NCBI RefSeq assembly: GCF_902706035.1
Contig: NZ_CACSJA010000024.1
Location: 1 to 64,000, forward strand
Source of the DNA: Pantoea sp. 18069
GTDB taxonomy: Bacteria > Pseudomonadota > Gammaproteobacteria > Burkholderiales > Burkholderiaceae_C
Direction: 5' to 3'
DNA: 64,000 nucleotides
Made by a program: the position numbers and the translations under genes. A model generated the notes under the pieces. It ran no database searches and was not told the origin of the DNA. It saw only the letters and a program-made list of their open reading frames with translations. Positions 35,567 through 43,719 of the stretch are shown here, piece by piece (the stretch's first letter is position 1; each line of letters opens with the position of its first letter).

Positions 35567-36163
35567 ATGAAGAAAACACTCCTGGCCGCCGCCGCTCTCT
35601 GTGCCCTGACTTCGGGAGCTGCGCTGGCGCAGACCGAAGGCCCCTGGCTGGTGCGCGCGCGCGCCGTACACCTCGACAGCGCCAACAAGGACAGCACCGG
35701 CCTGGGCCTGTCGATCAACGACAAGACCCTTCCCGAATTCGACATCACCTATTTCTTCAGCCCGAACTTCGCCGCCGAACTGGTGCTGACCGTGCCGCAA
35801 AAGCACGACGTGCACTCGAGCGCCGCGGGCTATCTGGGCACGCTCAAGCACCTGCCGCCCAGCCTGCTGGCGCAATACCATTTCACGCAGTTCAGCGGCT
35901 TCAAGCCCTATGTCGGTGCGGGCATCAACTACACGCGTTTCTCGGGCGTGAAGCTGCTCGGCGGCGCGGCCGACGTGCAGCGCAACAGCTGGGGCGGCGC
36001 GCTGCAGCTCGGCGTGGACATTGCGCTGAATAGGCAGTGGTCGCTGAACGTCGATGTGAAAAAGCTCTACCTCAACACCGATGTAAGCCTGGCTGGCGCC
36101 AAGGTCGGCAACTTCAAGGTGGACCCGGTGCTGGTGGGGGTGGGTCTGGGTTATCGCTTCTGA
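35567..36163 (+). CDS. OmpW-family outer membrane protein
   Basis: A 198-residue protein with a signal peptide (MKKTLLAAAALCALTSGAALAQ) and an eight-stranded OmpW-type barrel: PWLVRARAVHL, LPEFDITYFFSPNFAAELVL, HLPPSLLAQYHF, FKPYVGAGINYTRF, and a C-terminal VGVGLGYRF ending in Phe, as needed for barrel insertion. OmpW proteins form narrow hydrophobic channels and respond to stress. Its downstream neighbour is a repeat-filled convergent gap. Confidence 0.92.
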   Translation: MKKTLLAAAALCALTSGAALAQTEGPWLVRARAVHLDSANKDSTGLGLSINDKTLPEFDITYFFSPNFAAELVLTVPQKHDVHSSAAGYLGTLKHLPPSLLAQYHFTQFSGFKPYVGAGINYTRFSGVKLLGGAADVQRNSWGGALQLGVDIALNRQWSLNVDVKKLYLNTDVSLAGAKVGNFKVDPVLVGVGLGYRF

Positions 36164-36208
36164 GCGGGCACGGATACTCCGCGTTCAGACTCATCACCAC
36201 CGTTTGCC

Positions 36209-36271
36209 CTGAGCGAGGTAAGCGAGACGAAGTCTCGCAATGCGTTGACAAGAAACAGCGGGGAGTGAGAC
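36209..36271. repeat. 63-bp dispersed repeat, copy B
   Basis: Gap-free match to 19915-19977 with the same central palindrome (GCGAGAC 36222-36228, GTCTCGC 36232-36238) and GAAACAGCG block. It lies between convergent ompW and the CBS gene. Confidence 0.7.
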
Positions 36272-36284
36272 CGGTTTCTTGAAT

Positions 36285-36400
36285 ACCGGGGCTTCGACGG
36301 GCGCGCCGAGCGGGGCTCAGCCCGAACGGAGTTTTCCATCGCGCCCTAAACCACCGCTCGTCCTGAGTCCTGAGCCCCTCGAAGGGCGTTTCAGGGCGCG
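36285..36400. repeat. Composite REP-like element
   Basis: GGGGCTTCGACGG (36288-36300) and GGGGCTCAGCCCGAACGG (36313-36330) resemble the widespread bacterial 'CTTCGACAAGCTCAGCCCGAACGG' repeat, here split by GGCGCGCCGAGC. Further on, GTCCTGAG...CCTCGAAGGG (36359-36386) resembles its other end. GCGCCCT (36341-36347) pairs with AGGGCGC (36393-36399). With copy B it fills the 304-bp gap, which holds no gene. Confidence 0.6.
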
Positions 36401-36467
36401 GTGTGTGCTCTGGCAACCCCGCGCCATGGCACACAGCGCGCGACACAATGGCTTGAGGGCAGGGCGT

Positions 36468-36929
36468 TCAGGTGCGCTGGGCGCGCTCGCGCTGTATGCC
36501 CCGGCCTATGGTCGCGGCGAGCATGCCCAGCTCCTGCGCCAGGACTTCGAGAATGTCGTCGAGCGCGACCAGCCCGATCAGCACCTGCTGCGGGCCTACG
36601 ACGGGAATGCGCCGCACGCCATGCGCGCGCATGCTGCGCAGCACGTCGATCAGCGACGCGTCTTCGGCCGCGGTCACGGGCTTGGCGGTCATGACCTCGC
36701 CGACCGTGAGTCCGTCGGGGGCCAGCTCGGGGGCGACCACGGAAATCACGATGTCGCGGTCGGTGAGCAGGCCCGCGACGGTGCGCAGGCCCTGGGTTTC
36801 GTCGACCACGACCAGTGCGCCCACATGGTGTTCGCGCATCAGCTGGGCCGCGGTCACGAGGTCGGTATGGCGATAGGCAATGGCCACTTCGCGTGTGCAG
36901 ATCTCGCCGGCAGTCAAACGTTCGCTCAT
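36468..36929 (-). CDS. CBS-domain protein
   Basis: A 153-residue protein made of two CBS motifs (about 8-60 and 73-130), recognisable from TAAQLMREHHVGALVVVDE, VAGLLTDRDIVISV, VGEVMTAKPVTAAEDASLID and RMRAHGVRRIPVVG-like segments ending LVALDDILEVLA. Such Bateman modules bind adenine nucleotides. AGGAGAC upstream supports the ATG at 36929. It stands alone between ompW (convergent) and egtD (divergent); partner unknown. Confidence 0.9.
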   Translation of the reverse strand: MSERLTAGEICTREVAIAYRHTDLVTAAQLMREHHVGALVVVDETQGLRTVAGLLTDRDIVISVVAPELAPDGLTVGEVMTAKPVTAAEDASLIDVLRSMRAHGVRRIPVVGPQQVLIGLVALDDILEVLAQELGMLAATIGRGIQRERAQRT

Positions 36930-37196
36930 GGCAGTCTCCTGAAAGAAAGCGATGTCGGCGGCCCGTTGGCAGGCCCCGATGCCTGGTGTCGATGATGGCT
37001 CGAATACCCGGGGCGGGTCAATGCACGGCTGTGGTGCGCATCTGTCGCAGGCGCCTGTTACATGGGTCCGTGGCACGCGCTCCTGTCCTACCCGAAGGGT
37101 GGGCGGGCGTGGATAGGCTGGAGCCAGGGCCTGCCCCCGGCCGGTGAACGGCTGGGCGGGCAGGCGTTCTTGCTGCTTTTTCGGGAAGGTCCGCGC

Positions 37197-38183
37197 ATGT
37201 TGCTCTCCGCTGCTCCCGCCGATGCCCAGGCACCGACATCCATGGCCATGCTGCCCGATTTGCCCGCGACGCACCATGCGCGCAAGGTGCTGGGCCATGA
37301 CCTCATGCGTACGCCTGCACGCATTGGCGCCAAGTATTTCTACGACCAGCGCGGCTGCGAGCTGTTCGAGGCCATCACGCGCCTGCCCGAGTACTACCCG
37401 ACGCGCACCGAGAAAGCGCTGCTGCAGGCGCGCGGCGCCGACATCGCGCGCAGTGTCGGGCCGTGCACCAGCCTGATCGAACTGGGCGCGGGCAATTGCG
37501 AGAAGGTGAGGCTGCTGCTTTCGGCCTTGCAGCCCCAATGCTTTGTCGGCGTCGATGTGGCGGGCGACTTCGTGCAGGCCGCGGTCGAGCGCCTGGCCCG
37601 GGAGTTTCCCGGCCTGGAAGTCTGCGCGGTCGAGGCCGACATCACCGCGCCGGTGGCGCTGCCCGCGCGCATAGCCGCCGAAGGCCGGCTGGTGTTCTAT
37701 CCGGGCTCGTCGATAGGCAATTTCGACCCCGACCAGTCCATGACGCTGCTGCGCCAGATGCGCACGCTGGCGGGCGCTGGCGGGGGGCTGCTGATAGGCA
37801 TAGACCTGCCCAAGGATTTGCAGGTGCTCGAAGCCGCGTACAACGACGCGGCCGGCGTCACGGCCGAGTTCAATCGCAACGTGCTGCGCCATGTGAATCA
37901 GTGCCTGGACAGCGACTTCGATCCCGCGCAATGGGCGCATGTGGCGTTCTTCAACGCCGCGCATTCGCGCATGGAGATGCATCTGCAGGCATTGCAAGCC
38001 GTGCAGGTGCGCTGGCCCGGCGGCGCGCGCGCGTTCGCGCAGGGCGAGCGCATCCATACCGAGAACAGCTACAAGTATCCGTTGCCGCTGTTCCTGCAGA
38101 TGCTGACCCAGGCCGGCTTCAAGGCCTGCAAGGCCTGGACCGACGAGCGGGACTGGTTTGCAGTAATCCATGCGAGAGCATGA
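37197..38183 (+). CDS. egtD: L-histidine N(alpha)-methyltransferase EgtD
   Basis: A 328-residue SAM-dependent enzyme that trimethylates histidine to hercynine, the first step of ergothioneine synthesis. Motifs: KYFYDQRGCELFEAITRLPEYYPTR, SAM site LIELGAGNCEKVRLLL, VFYPGSSIGNFDP, GIDLPKD and HTENSYKYPL, all typical of EgtD. The ATG at 37197 has GGAAGG upstream; the longer frame has no homology. The egtB gene follows after 160 bp filled with repeat sequence. Confidence 0.95.
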   Translation: MLLSAAPADAQAPTSMAMLPDLPATHHARKVLGHDLMRTPARIGAKYFYDQRGCELFEAITRLPEYYPTRTEKALLQARGADIARSVGPCTSLIELGAGNCEKVRLLLSALQPQCFVGVDVAGDFVQAAVERLAREFPGLEVCAVEADITAPVALPARIAAEGRLVFYPGSSIGNFDPDQSMTLLRQMRTLAGAGGGLLIGIDLPKDLQVLEAAYNDAAGVTAEFNRNVLRHVNQCLDSDFDPAQWAHVAFFNAAHSRMEMHLQALQAVQVRWPGGARAFAQGERIHTENSYKYPLPLFLQMLTQAGFKACKAWTDERDWFAVIHARA

Positions 38184-38290
38184 CCCCCCTGAGCCGCTTC
38201 GCGGCATGGGCCGCCCCGTCTTCCCCCAGGGGGACGGCACCATCGCTGCGGGGCAGCGTCCTGAGTTCGTCGAAGGGCTTGGTGCCCCTG
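38184..38290. repeat. Repeats between egtD and egtB
   Basis: A GACCCCCCTGAGCCGCTTCGC block follows the egtD stop and includes the 19-base string (38198-38216) shared exactly with 5129-5147. At 38257-38277 lies a REP-like CCTGAGTTCGTCGAAGGG motif. These hairpins may reduce read-through from egtD to egtB. Confidence 0.6.
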
Positions 38291-38343
38291 ACCTGGGGCA
38301 TGCCAGTTCTTGGCGGGCACCATCCATAGCGGAAAGGCAAACG

Positions 38344-39585
38344 ATGTCGGCATCGGGAAATGATTTGGCTGGCGCCTATGCGCGCGTGCGCCAGGCGAGC
38401 CTGACGCTGGCCGCGCCGCTGTCGGCCGAGGACTGCTGCGTGCAGTCCATGCCCGATGCAAGCCCGGTCAAATGGCACCTCGCGCATACCACCTGGTTTT
38501 TCGAGACCTTTGTGCTCGAGCCCCACGAAGCGGGCTTCGCGCCGTTTCATCCTTCATTTCGCACGCTGTTCAACTCCTACTACCAGGGTGTGGGCGCGCG
38601 CCATCCGCGCGCCGAGCGCGGGCTGATCACGCGGCCCGGCCTGCAGCAGGTGCTCGATTACCGCGCCCAGGTCGATGCGCGCATGCAGGCGCTGCTCGCC
38701 AGCGCGCTCGACGCATCACTTCAGGCACTGGTCACACTCGGACTGCAGCACGAGCAGCAGCACCAGGAACTGCTGCTGACCGACATCAAGCATCTGCTGT
38801 CGTGCAACCCGCTGCTGCCCGCGTATGCGGACGCTGGCGCTGGCGGCGCAATGGCACACGCGCCGCCGCTGCGCTGGCTGCCGCAGGACGCAGGCCTGCA
38901 CCAGATCGGCCATGCGGGCGAGGGCTTTGCGTTCGACAATGAAGCGCCGCGCCATACGGTCTATCTGAACGCATTCGCGCTGGCGTCGCGCCCGGTCAGC
39001 AATGCCGAGTACCAGGCCTTTGTCGACGTTGGCGGCTATGCCGAGCCCGGCCATTGGTTGTCCGAAGGCTGGGACTGGCTGCAGGCCAGGGCGCGCGACG
39101 CGCCCATGTACTGGCAGCGCAACGATGCCGGCGGCTGGGCCGAATTCACGCTGCAGGGGCTGCAGGCACTCGCGCCCGCGCGGCCCGTGGCACACCTGAG
39201 CTACTACGAGGCCGACGCCTATGCGCGCTGGGCGGGTGCGCGCCTGCCGACCGAAGCCGAATGGGAATGCGCGGCGCTGGAGTTTGCCCCCGCGCATGAG
39301 GCAGCCATCGGGCAGCGGCTGCACCCCGCGGCGATGACCGCTGCGTCCAATGGTTGCGGCGAAGTCTGGGAGTGGACCCGGTCGAGCTATGCGCCGTACC
39401 CGGGCTTCCAGCCGGCGCCGGGCGCGGTTGGCGAGTACAACGGCAAGTTCATGGTCAACCAGTATGTGCTGCGCGGCGGCTCGTGCGCTTCGCCACCGGG
39501 CCATGTGCGGCCCAGTTACCGCAACTTCTTTCCTGCCGGCGCGTGCTGGCAGTTCAGCGGACTGCGCCTGGCACGCGACCTCTGA
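38344..39585 (+). CDS. egtB: Ergothioneine biosynthesis sulfoxide synthase EgtB
   Basis: A 413-residue non-heme iron enzyme that joins hercynine to a thiol donor (gamma-Glu-Cys or Cys). The DinB-like N-terminal half carries the iron His residues: WHLAHTTWFFETF and HEQQHQELLLTDIKH. The C-terminal formylglycine-generating/sulfatase-modifying domain has SNAEYQAFVDVGGY, RLPTEAEWECAAL, GEVWEWTRSSY and VLRGGSCASPPGHVRPSYRNFF. ATG at 38344 with GGAAAGG upstream. No egtC or egtE is nearby. The stop lies 6 bp from that of the convergent iron transporter gene. Confidence 0.95.
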   Translation: MSASGNDLAGAYARVRQASLTLAAPLSAEDCCVQSMPDASPVKWHLAHTTWFFETFVLEPHEAGFAPFHPSFRTLFNSYYQGVGARHPRAERGLITRPGLQQVLDYRAQVDARMQALLASALDASLQALVTLGLQHEQQHQELLLTDIKHLLSCNPLLPAYADAGAGGAMAHAPPLRWLPQDAGLHQIGHAGEGFAFDNEAPRHTVYLNAFALASRPVSNAEYQAFVDVGGYAEPGHWLSEGWDWLQARARDAPMYWQRNDAGGWAEFTLQGLQALAPARPVAHLSYYEADAYARWAGARLPTEAEWECAALEFAPAHEAAIGQRLHPAAMTAASNGCGEVWEWTRSSYAPYPGFQPAPGAVGEYNGKFMVNQYVLRGGSCASPPGHVRPSYRNFFPAGACWQFSGLRLARDL

Positions 39586-39591
39586 AACGGT

Positions 39592-40596
39592 CTATACCGC
39601 CAGCTGCACAAACACCGTTTCCGCGGGCGCATGCACCCGCGCCAGCGGTGTCTGGGCCATGAGCCGTTGCCCGTCGAGAAGCTGCAGGCTGTAGACCAGA
39701 TGGCTGCCGCGGAACTTGCAGTCGAGCACCGTCGCGGGCAGGCCGGTGGCGGCCAGGGCCAGGTGCTCGGGGCGCAGCAGCACCTGCACGTCTTCATCCT
39801 GGACATAGTTCGGCTGGGACGCGGGCAGGCTGCCGAGCACCGTGTCCCAGCCGCCCGCGGCGCTGGCGGTCGCGCGCAGCAGCACGCCTTCGCCGACGAA
39901 TTGCGCGACTTCGCGCGTCGCCGGCGTGCAGTAGACCTGCGTCGCCGAGCCCCATTGCATCAACCGGCCCTGGGCCATCACGCCGATGTTGTCGGCCATG
40001 GCAAACGCTTCGTGCTGGTCGTGCGTGACCATCAAGGCAGTGGCCTGCGCCTGCTTGAGGATGGCGCGCACTTCGCGGGCGATGGTTTCGCGCAGGCTCG
40101 CGTCGAGGCTGGAAAACGGCTCGTCCATGAGCAGCAGGCGCGGGCGCGGCGCGAGCGCGCGCGCCAGCGCCACGCGCTGCTGCTGGCCGCCCGACAGCTC
40201 GTGCGGCCAGCGATTGCCCATGCCCTGCAGGCCCACGAGTTCCAGCATTTCGGCGATGCGCGCCGGGCGCCGGGCCGCGGGCAGGCGGTGCAGGCCAAAA
40301 CCCACATTGCCGGCCACGTCGTGGTGGGGGAACAGCGCATGCTCCTGGAACACCATGCCGATGTCGCGGCGCTGCGGCGCCAGGCAGTGGCCCGGCGTTG
40401 ACACCTGCTGGCCCTGCAGCGTGATCGCGCCGCTGCGCACCGGCTCGAAGCCGGCGATCGCGCGCAGCAAGGTGGTCTTGCCGCAGCCCGAGGCGCCGAG
40501 CAGGCAGCCGATCTCGCCTTGCGCGAGCTGCAGGTCCACATCGTGGACCACCGTGGTGTCGGCGTAGCCCAGGGAAACATTCTTGACTTCAAGCAT
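39592..40596 (-). CDS. fbpC: Fe3+ ABC transporter ATP-binding protein
   Basis: A 334-residue ATPase: Walker A GASGCGKTTLLRAIAG, signature LSGGQQQRVALARAL, Walker B LLLMDEPFSSLD and H-loop MVTHDQHEAF, then a C-terminal TOBE-like regulatory domain (VLLRPEHLAL). Highest similarity is to the FbpC/AfuC/PotA group; iron is inferred from the neighbouring FbpA-type binding protein. A GTG one codon upstream (40599) is an alternative start. Third gene of fbpA-fbpB-fbpC. Confidence 0.9.
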   Translation of the reverse strand: MLEVKNVSLGYADTTVVHDVDLQLAQGEIGCLLGASGCGKTTLLRAIAGFEPVRSGAITLQGQQVSTPGHCLAPQRRDIGMVFQEHALFPHHDVAGNVGFGLHRLPAARRPARIAEMLELVGLQGMGNRWPHELSGGQQQRVALARALAPRPRLLLMDEPFSSLDASLRETIAREVRAILKQAQATALMVTHDQHEAFAMADNIGVMAQGRLMQWGSATQVYCTPATREVAQFVGEGVLLRATASAAGGWDTVLGSLPASQPNYVQDEDVQVLLRPEHLALAATGLPATVLDCKFRGSHLVYSLQLLDGQRLMAQTPLARVHAPAETVFVQLAV

Positions 40597-40609
40597 CACT
40601 AGATCTCGG

Positions 40610-42241
40610 TTATCTCGGCGACTTCTCGGTCTGCAGCATCAGCAGCACCACGGGAATCACGCCCACGAGCACGATGGCCAGCGCCGGCAGCGCGGCCTGG
40701 TCCCACAGCGATTCGGACGTGAGCTGGAACACGCGCACGGCCAGCGTGTCCCAGCCGAACTGGCGCGTCATCAGCGTGATCGGCATTTCCTTCATCACGT
40801 CGACCATCACCATCAGGAACGCCGACAGCAGGCCGGTGCGCAGCAGCGGCAGGTGCAGGCGGCGCAGCGTCTGCCATGGGCCAAGGCCCAGCGAGGCGCA
40901 GGCGTCTTCCTGGCTGCGCGTGATGCGCTGCATCGCGCTGTCGGTGGCGTGGTAGGCCACGGCCAGAAAACGCGCGGCCAGCGCCAGCAGCATGGCCGCG
41001 AGGCTGCCTTTGAGAATGCCCATGGACTCGATGCCAAACGGCGCGAGCCAGGCCATGAGCCGCGCGTCCAGCCAGGCAATCGGCACGAACACGCCCACGG
41101 CCAGCACCACGCCGGGCAGGGCGTAGCCGAGCACGGCGATGCGCACCGTCCAGCGCGTCAGCGGGTCGTTGTGGCGCCGGCGCACCCAGGCCAGCAGCAG
41201 CGCCAGCACCGTGGTCACGGCGGCGGTGATCAGGCCGAGGTAGAGCGTGTTCCAGGCATAGCCCCAGTAGTCGGCATTCAGATCCGTGCGCCAGACCGAC
41301 AGCGCCCACAGCACGATCTGCAGCATGGGCACGGCAAAGGCCGCGGCAAACACCAGCAGGCAGCCGGCGCTGGCCAGCCAGCGCGCCGCGCCGTGCAGCG
41401 CGATGCGCTGGTGGCGCGAAGGCGAGGCATGAAAGCGCTGCGCGCTGCGCGAGCGCTGCTCGGCGGCGACCAGCAGCAGCACGACCAGCACCAGCATGCT
41501 CGCGAGCTGGGCCGCGGCCGCCATGTTGTGCAGGTCGAACCACGACTTGTAGAGCGCGGTGGTGAAGGTGTCGTAATTGAAGACGGCAATCGCGCCGAAG
41601 TCGGCCAGCACTTCCATCAGCACCAGCGCCAGGCCGGCGCCAATCCAGGGGCGGGCCAGCGGCAACGCGACCTGGAAGAACGCTGCCAGAGGGCTCAGTC
41701 CCAGCGCCTGGGCGGCTTCCATGCAGCGCCGGCCCTGGGTCAGAAACGCACTGCGTGCGAGCAGATAGACATAGGGGTAAAAGGCCAGCACCAGCACCAG
41801 CACCAGCCCCCAGAGGCTGCCGCGGATGTCGGGAAACCAGCGGCTGCTGCCGAACAGCTCGCGCAGCGCAGCCTGCACCGGGCCCGCGTATTCGAACAGG
41901 CCCATTTGCACGAAGGCCAGCACATAGGCGGGAATCGCCAGCGGCAGCACCAGCGCCCAGGCGAAGAATCGGCGCCCGGGAAAGTCGCACATGGCCGTGA
42001 GCCAGGCCAGCGGAACGCCCACGGCAAGAACGGCCAGGGCCACCAGCACCAGCAGCACGGCAGTGTTGGTCAGCACGCGCGGCAGCACGTACTGCCACAG
42101 GTGTTGCCAGATATCCGCCTGGGGCGTGAGGGCCAGGCCCAGCACGGCCAGCAGCGGAACGAGTGTGAGCAGCGCGATCGGCAGCGCCAAAGCAAAACCG
42201 CGCCAGCCGGAGGCGGGCGCGGTGCGGTCTACGAAAGACAA
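40610..42241 (-). CDS. fbpB: Fe3+ ABC transporter permease (FbpB/AfuB type)
   Basis: A 543-residue membrane protein with about twelve hydrophobic helices in two fused permease halves. Each half has a cytoplasmic loop typical of these permeases (ACASLGLGPWQTLRRLHLPLLR in the second half; EAAQALGLSPLAAFFQVALP in the first). This fused layout is characteristic of iron permeases such as FbpB. It starts 29 bp after fbpA and ends 13 bp before fbpC, so it belongs to the same operon. Confidence 0.92.
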   Translation of the reverse strand: MSFVDRTAPASGWRGFALALPIALLTLVPLLAVLGLALTPQADIWQHLWQYVLPRVLTNTAVLLVLVALAVLAVGVPLAWLTAMCDFPGRRFFAWALVLPLAIPAYVLAFVQMGLFEYAGPVQAALRELFGSSRWFPDIRGSLWGLVLVLVLAFYPYVYLLARSAFLTQGRRCMEAAQALGLSPLAAFFQVALPLARPWIGAGLALVLMEVLADFGAIAVFNYDTFTTALYKSWFDLHNMAAAAQLASMLVLVVLLLVAAEQRSRSAQRFHASPSRHQRIALHGAARWLASAGCLLVFAAAFAVPMLQIVLWALSVWRTDLNADYWGYAWNTLYLGLITAAVTTVLALLLAWVRRRHNDPLTRWTVRIAVLGYALPGVVLAVGVFVPIAWLDARLMAWLAPFGIESMGILKGSLAAMLLALAARFLAVAYHATDSAMQRITRSQEDACASLGLGPWQTLRRLHLPLLRTGLLSAFLMVMVDVMKEMPITLMTRQFGWDTLAVRVFQLTSESLWDQAALPALAIVLVGVIPVVLLMLQTEKSPR

Positions 42242-42270
42242 GAGACAGTTACCTCAAGGCAGCAGCGCGA

Positions 42271-43290
42271 TCAGCGATAGCCCACGCGGTCGAGCAGGCG
42301 AATCGCTTCGGCCTGGTGCGAACCGATGTCGGCGGCGTTCAGCGGGCTGGGCGTGAACTTGCCCCAGGCCTGGACGATGGGGTCGGCCTTGGCCTTGGTG
42401 TTGATGGGGCTTTCGAACGTGCCGTGGGTATAGGCAGTCTGCACGCCTTCGGACGACAGCCACTCGAGCAGCTTGCGCGCGCCTTCGGGGTTCTTCGCAT
42501 GGGCCGTCACGCCCGCACCCGACAGGTTCACGTGAGCGCCGCCCTGGTTGGCGCCCTGGTTGGCCCAGAACAGCTTCACGCTCTGGTTGAAATCGGGCTC
42601 GCGCGACAGCAGGCGGCCGTAGTAGTAGGTGTTGGAGATGCCGACATCGCACTGGCCCGCGGCGATGGCCTTGAGCAGGCTGGCGTCGTTGGTGAACACG
42701 TCGCCGGCGAGGTTGCTGACCCAGCCCTTGGTGATGGCCTCGGCCTTTTGCACGCCGTGCTTGGCAATCATCATCGCCACCAGCGACTGGGTATAGGTCT
42801 GCTTGCCGGTGCGCAGGCACAGCTTGCCTTTCCACTTGGGATCGGCCAGATCCTCGTAGGTGCTCAACTGCTCGGGCTTGACGCGGCCTTGCGCGTAGAA
42901 GATCGTGCGTTCGCGCTGCGACAGGCCCCACCAGCGGTTTTCGGGGTCACGGAAATTGGCCGGCACGTTGGCGTTGAGCATGGGCGAGTCGATCTTGCGC
43001 AGCAGGCCGCGCTGGGCCGCGTTGTGCAGATTGCCCATGTCGACGGTGATCAGCACGTCCGCGGGCGAGCTCTTGCCTTCGGCGGCCAGGCGCTCGGCGA
43101 GCGAGCCGCCACGGTCGGTCAGCAGGTTGATCTTGACGCCGGTCTGCTGGGTGTACTGGTCCAGCGTGGGCTTGAGCAGGTTCTCGATGCGCGAGGAGTA
43201 GACGGTGACTGCCTCGGGCGCGGGCTGGGCCTGGGCCAGGGTGGCCATGCCGGCCGCGCCGACGCACAGAACTGTTTTCCAAAGTTTCAT
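42271..43290 (-). CDS. fbpA: Periplasmic ferric iron-binding protein (FbpA type)
   Basis: A 339-residue binding protein with a signal peptide (MKLWKTVLCVGAAGMATLAQA). The fold starts VTVYSSRIENLLKPTLDQYTQQTG, and ISNTYYYGRLLS supplies the consecutive Tyr residues that coordinate Fe3+ in this family. The ATG at 43290 is followed by the signal peptide; the longer frame is not supported. The Fur-box-like palindrome at 43403-43421 lies 112 bp upstream. Confidence 0.93.
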   Translation of the reverse strand: MKLWKTVLCVGAAGMATLAQAQPAPEAVTVYSSRIENLLKPTLDQYTQQTGVKINLLTDRGGSLAERLAAEGKSSPADVLITVDMGNLHNAAQRGLLRKIDSPMLNANVPANFRDPENRWWGLSQRERTIFYAQGRVKPEQLSTYEDLADPKWKGKLCLRTGKQTYTQSLVAMMIAKHGVQKAEAITKGWVSNLAGDVFTNDASLLKAIAAGQCDVGISNTYYYGRLLSREPDFNQSVKLFWANQGANQGGAHVNLSGAGVTAHAKNPEGARKLLEWLSSEGVQTAYTHGTFESPINTKAKADPIVQAWGKFTPSPLNAADIGSHQAEAIRLLDRVGYR

Positions 43291-43402
43291 GGTGAATTTC
43301 GAGTCAAGGGTGGACGAGCCCCGCCGCAGGTGCTGCAGCGATCCAATGGGAGTTGGGGAGCAGGGGAGTGGACGATTTTTGTATTGGTTGTGTGTCCGAC
43401 TT

Positions 43403-43421
43403 GGGAATAAGAATAATTCCC
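43403..43421. promoter_or_regulatory. Fur-box-like palindrome, fbpA side
   Basis: GGGAATAAGAATAATTCCC is a 19-bp imperfect palindrome with perfect 6-bp GGGAAT/ATTCCC arms and AT-rich centre. It agrees with the Fur consensus at about 12 of 19 positions. It lies upstream of fbpA. Confidence 0.6.
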
Positions 43422-43547
43422 GCCCGCAAATTCTAAACAAATTACGCCATGCCGGCCGCTGGAATTTCCGCAGATTGGCAGGGCGTTGCCTATGGCACAG
43501 CGCCGTGGTCGTCAGTTTTAAACAACATTTGGCGTGCGTCGCAATGG

Positions 43548-43566
43548 ATTGAGAATAAATCTCATT
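43548..43566. promoter_or_regulatory. Fur-box-like palindrome, TonB receptor side
   Basis: ATTGAGAATAAATCTCATT is a near-palindrome (7 of 9 pairs) that fits the Fur pattern TGATAATnATTATCA in 12 of 14 fixed positions. A TATGAT box (43576-43581) follows, so Fur bound here would cover the receptor promoter. The rest of the 429-bp divergent gap holds no gene. Confidence 0.7.
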
Positions 43567-43719
43567 GCCATCAACTATGATTTTGTCCGCAAGCCCTTAC
43601 AAAAAAACACATTACACCCGGGCCCTCTCAGCCGCGGATCCGTGCTTCGACTGATCTGTTCCAGCATCCAACTTTTCTTTCATTCCATCGATCGCCGGCG
43701 CCTGCTGGCGAGGAGCCAT

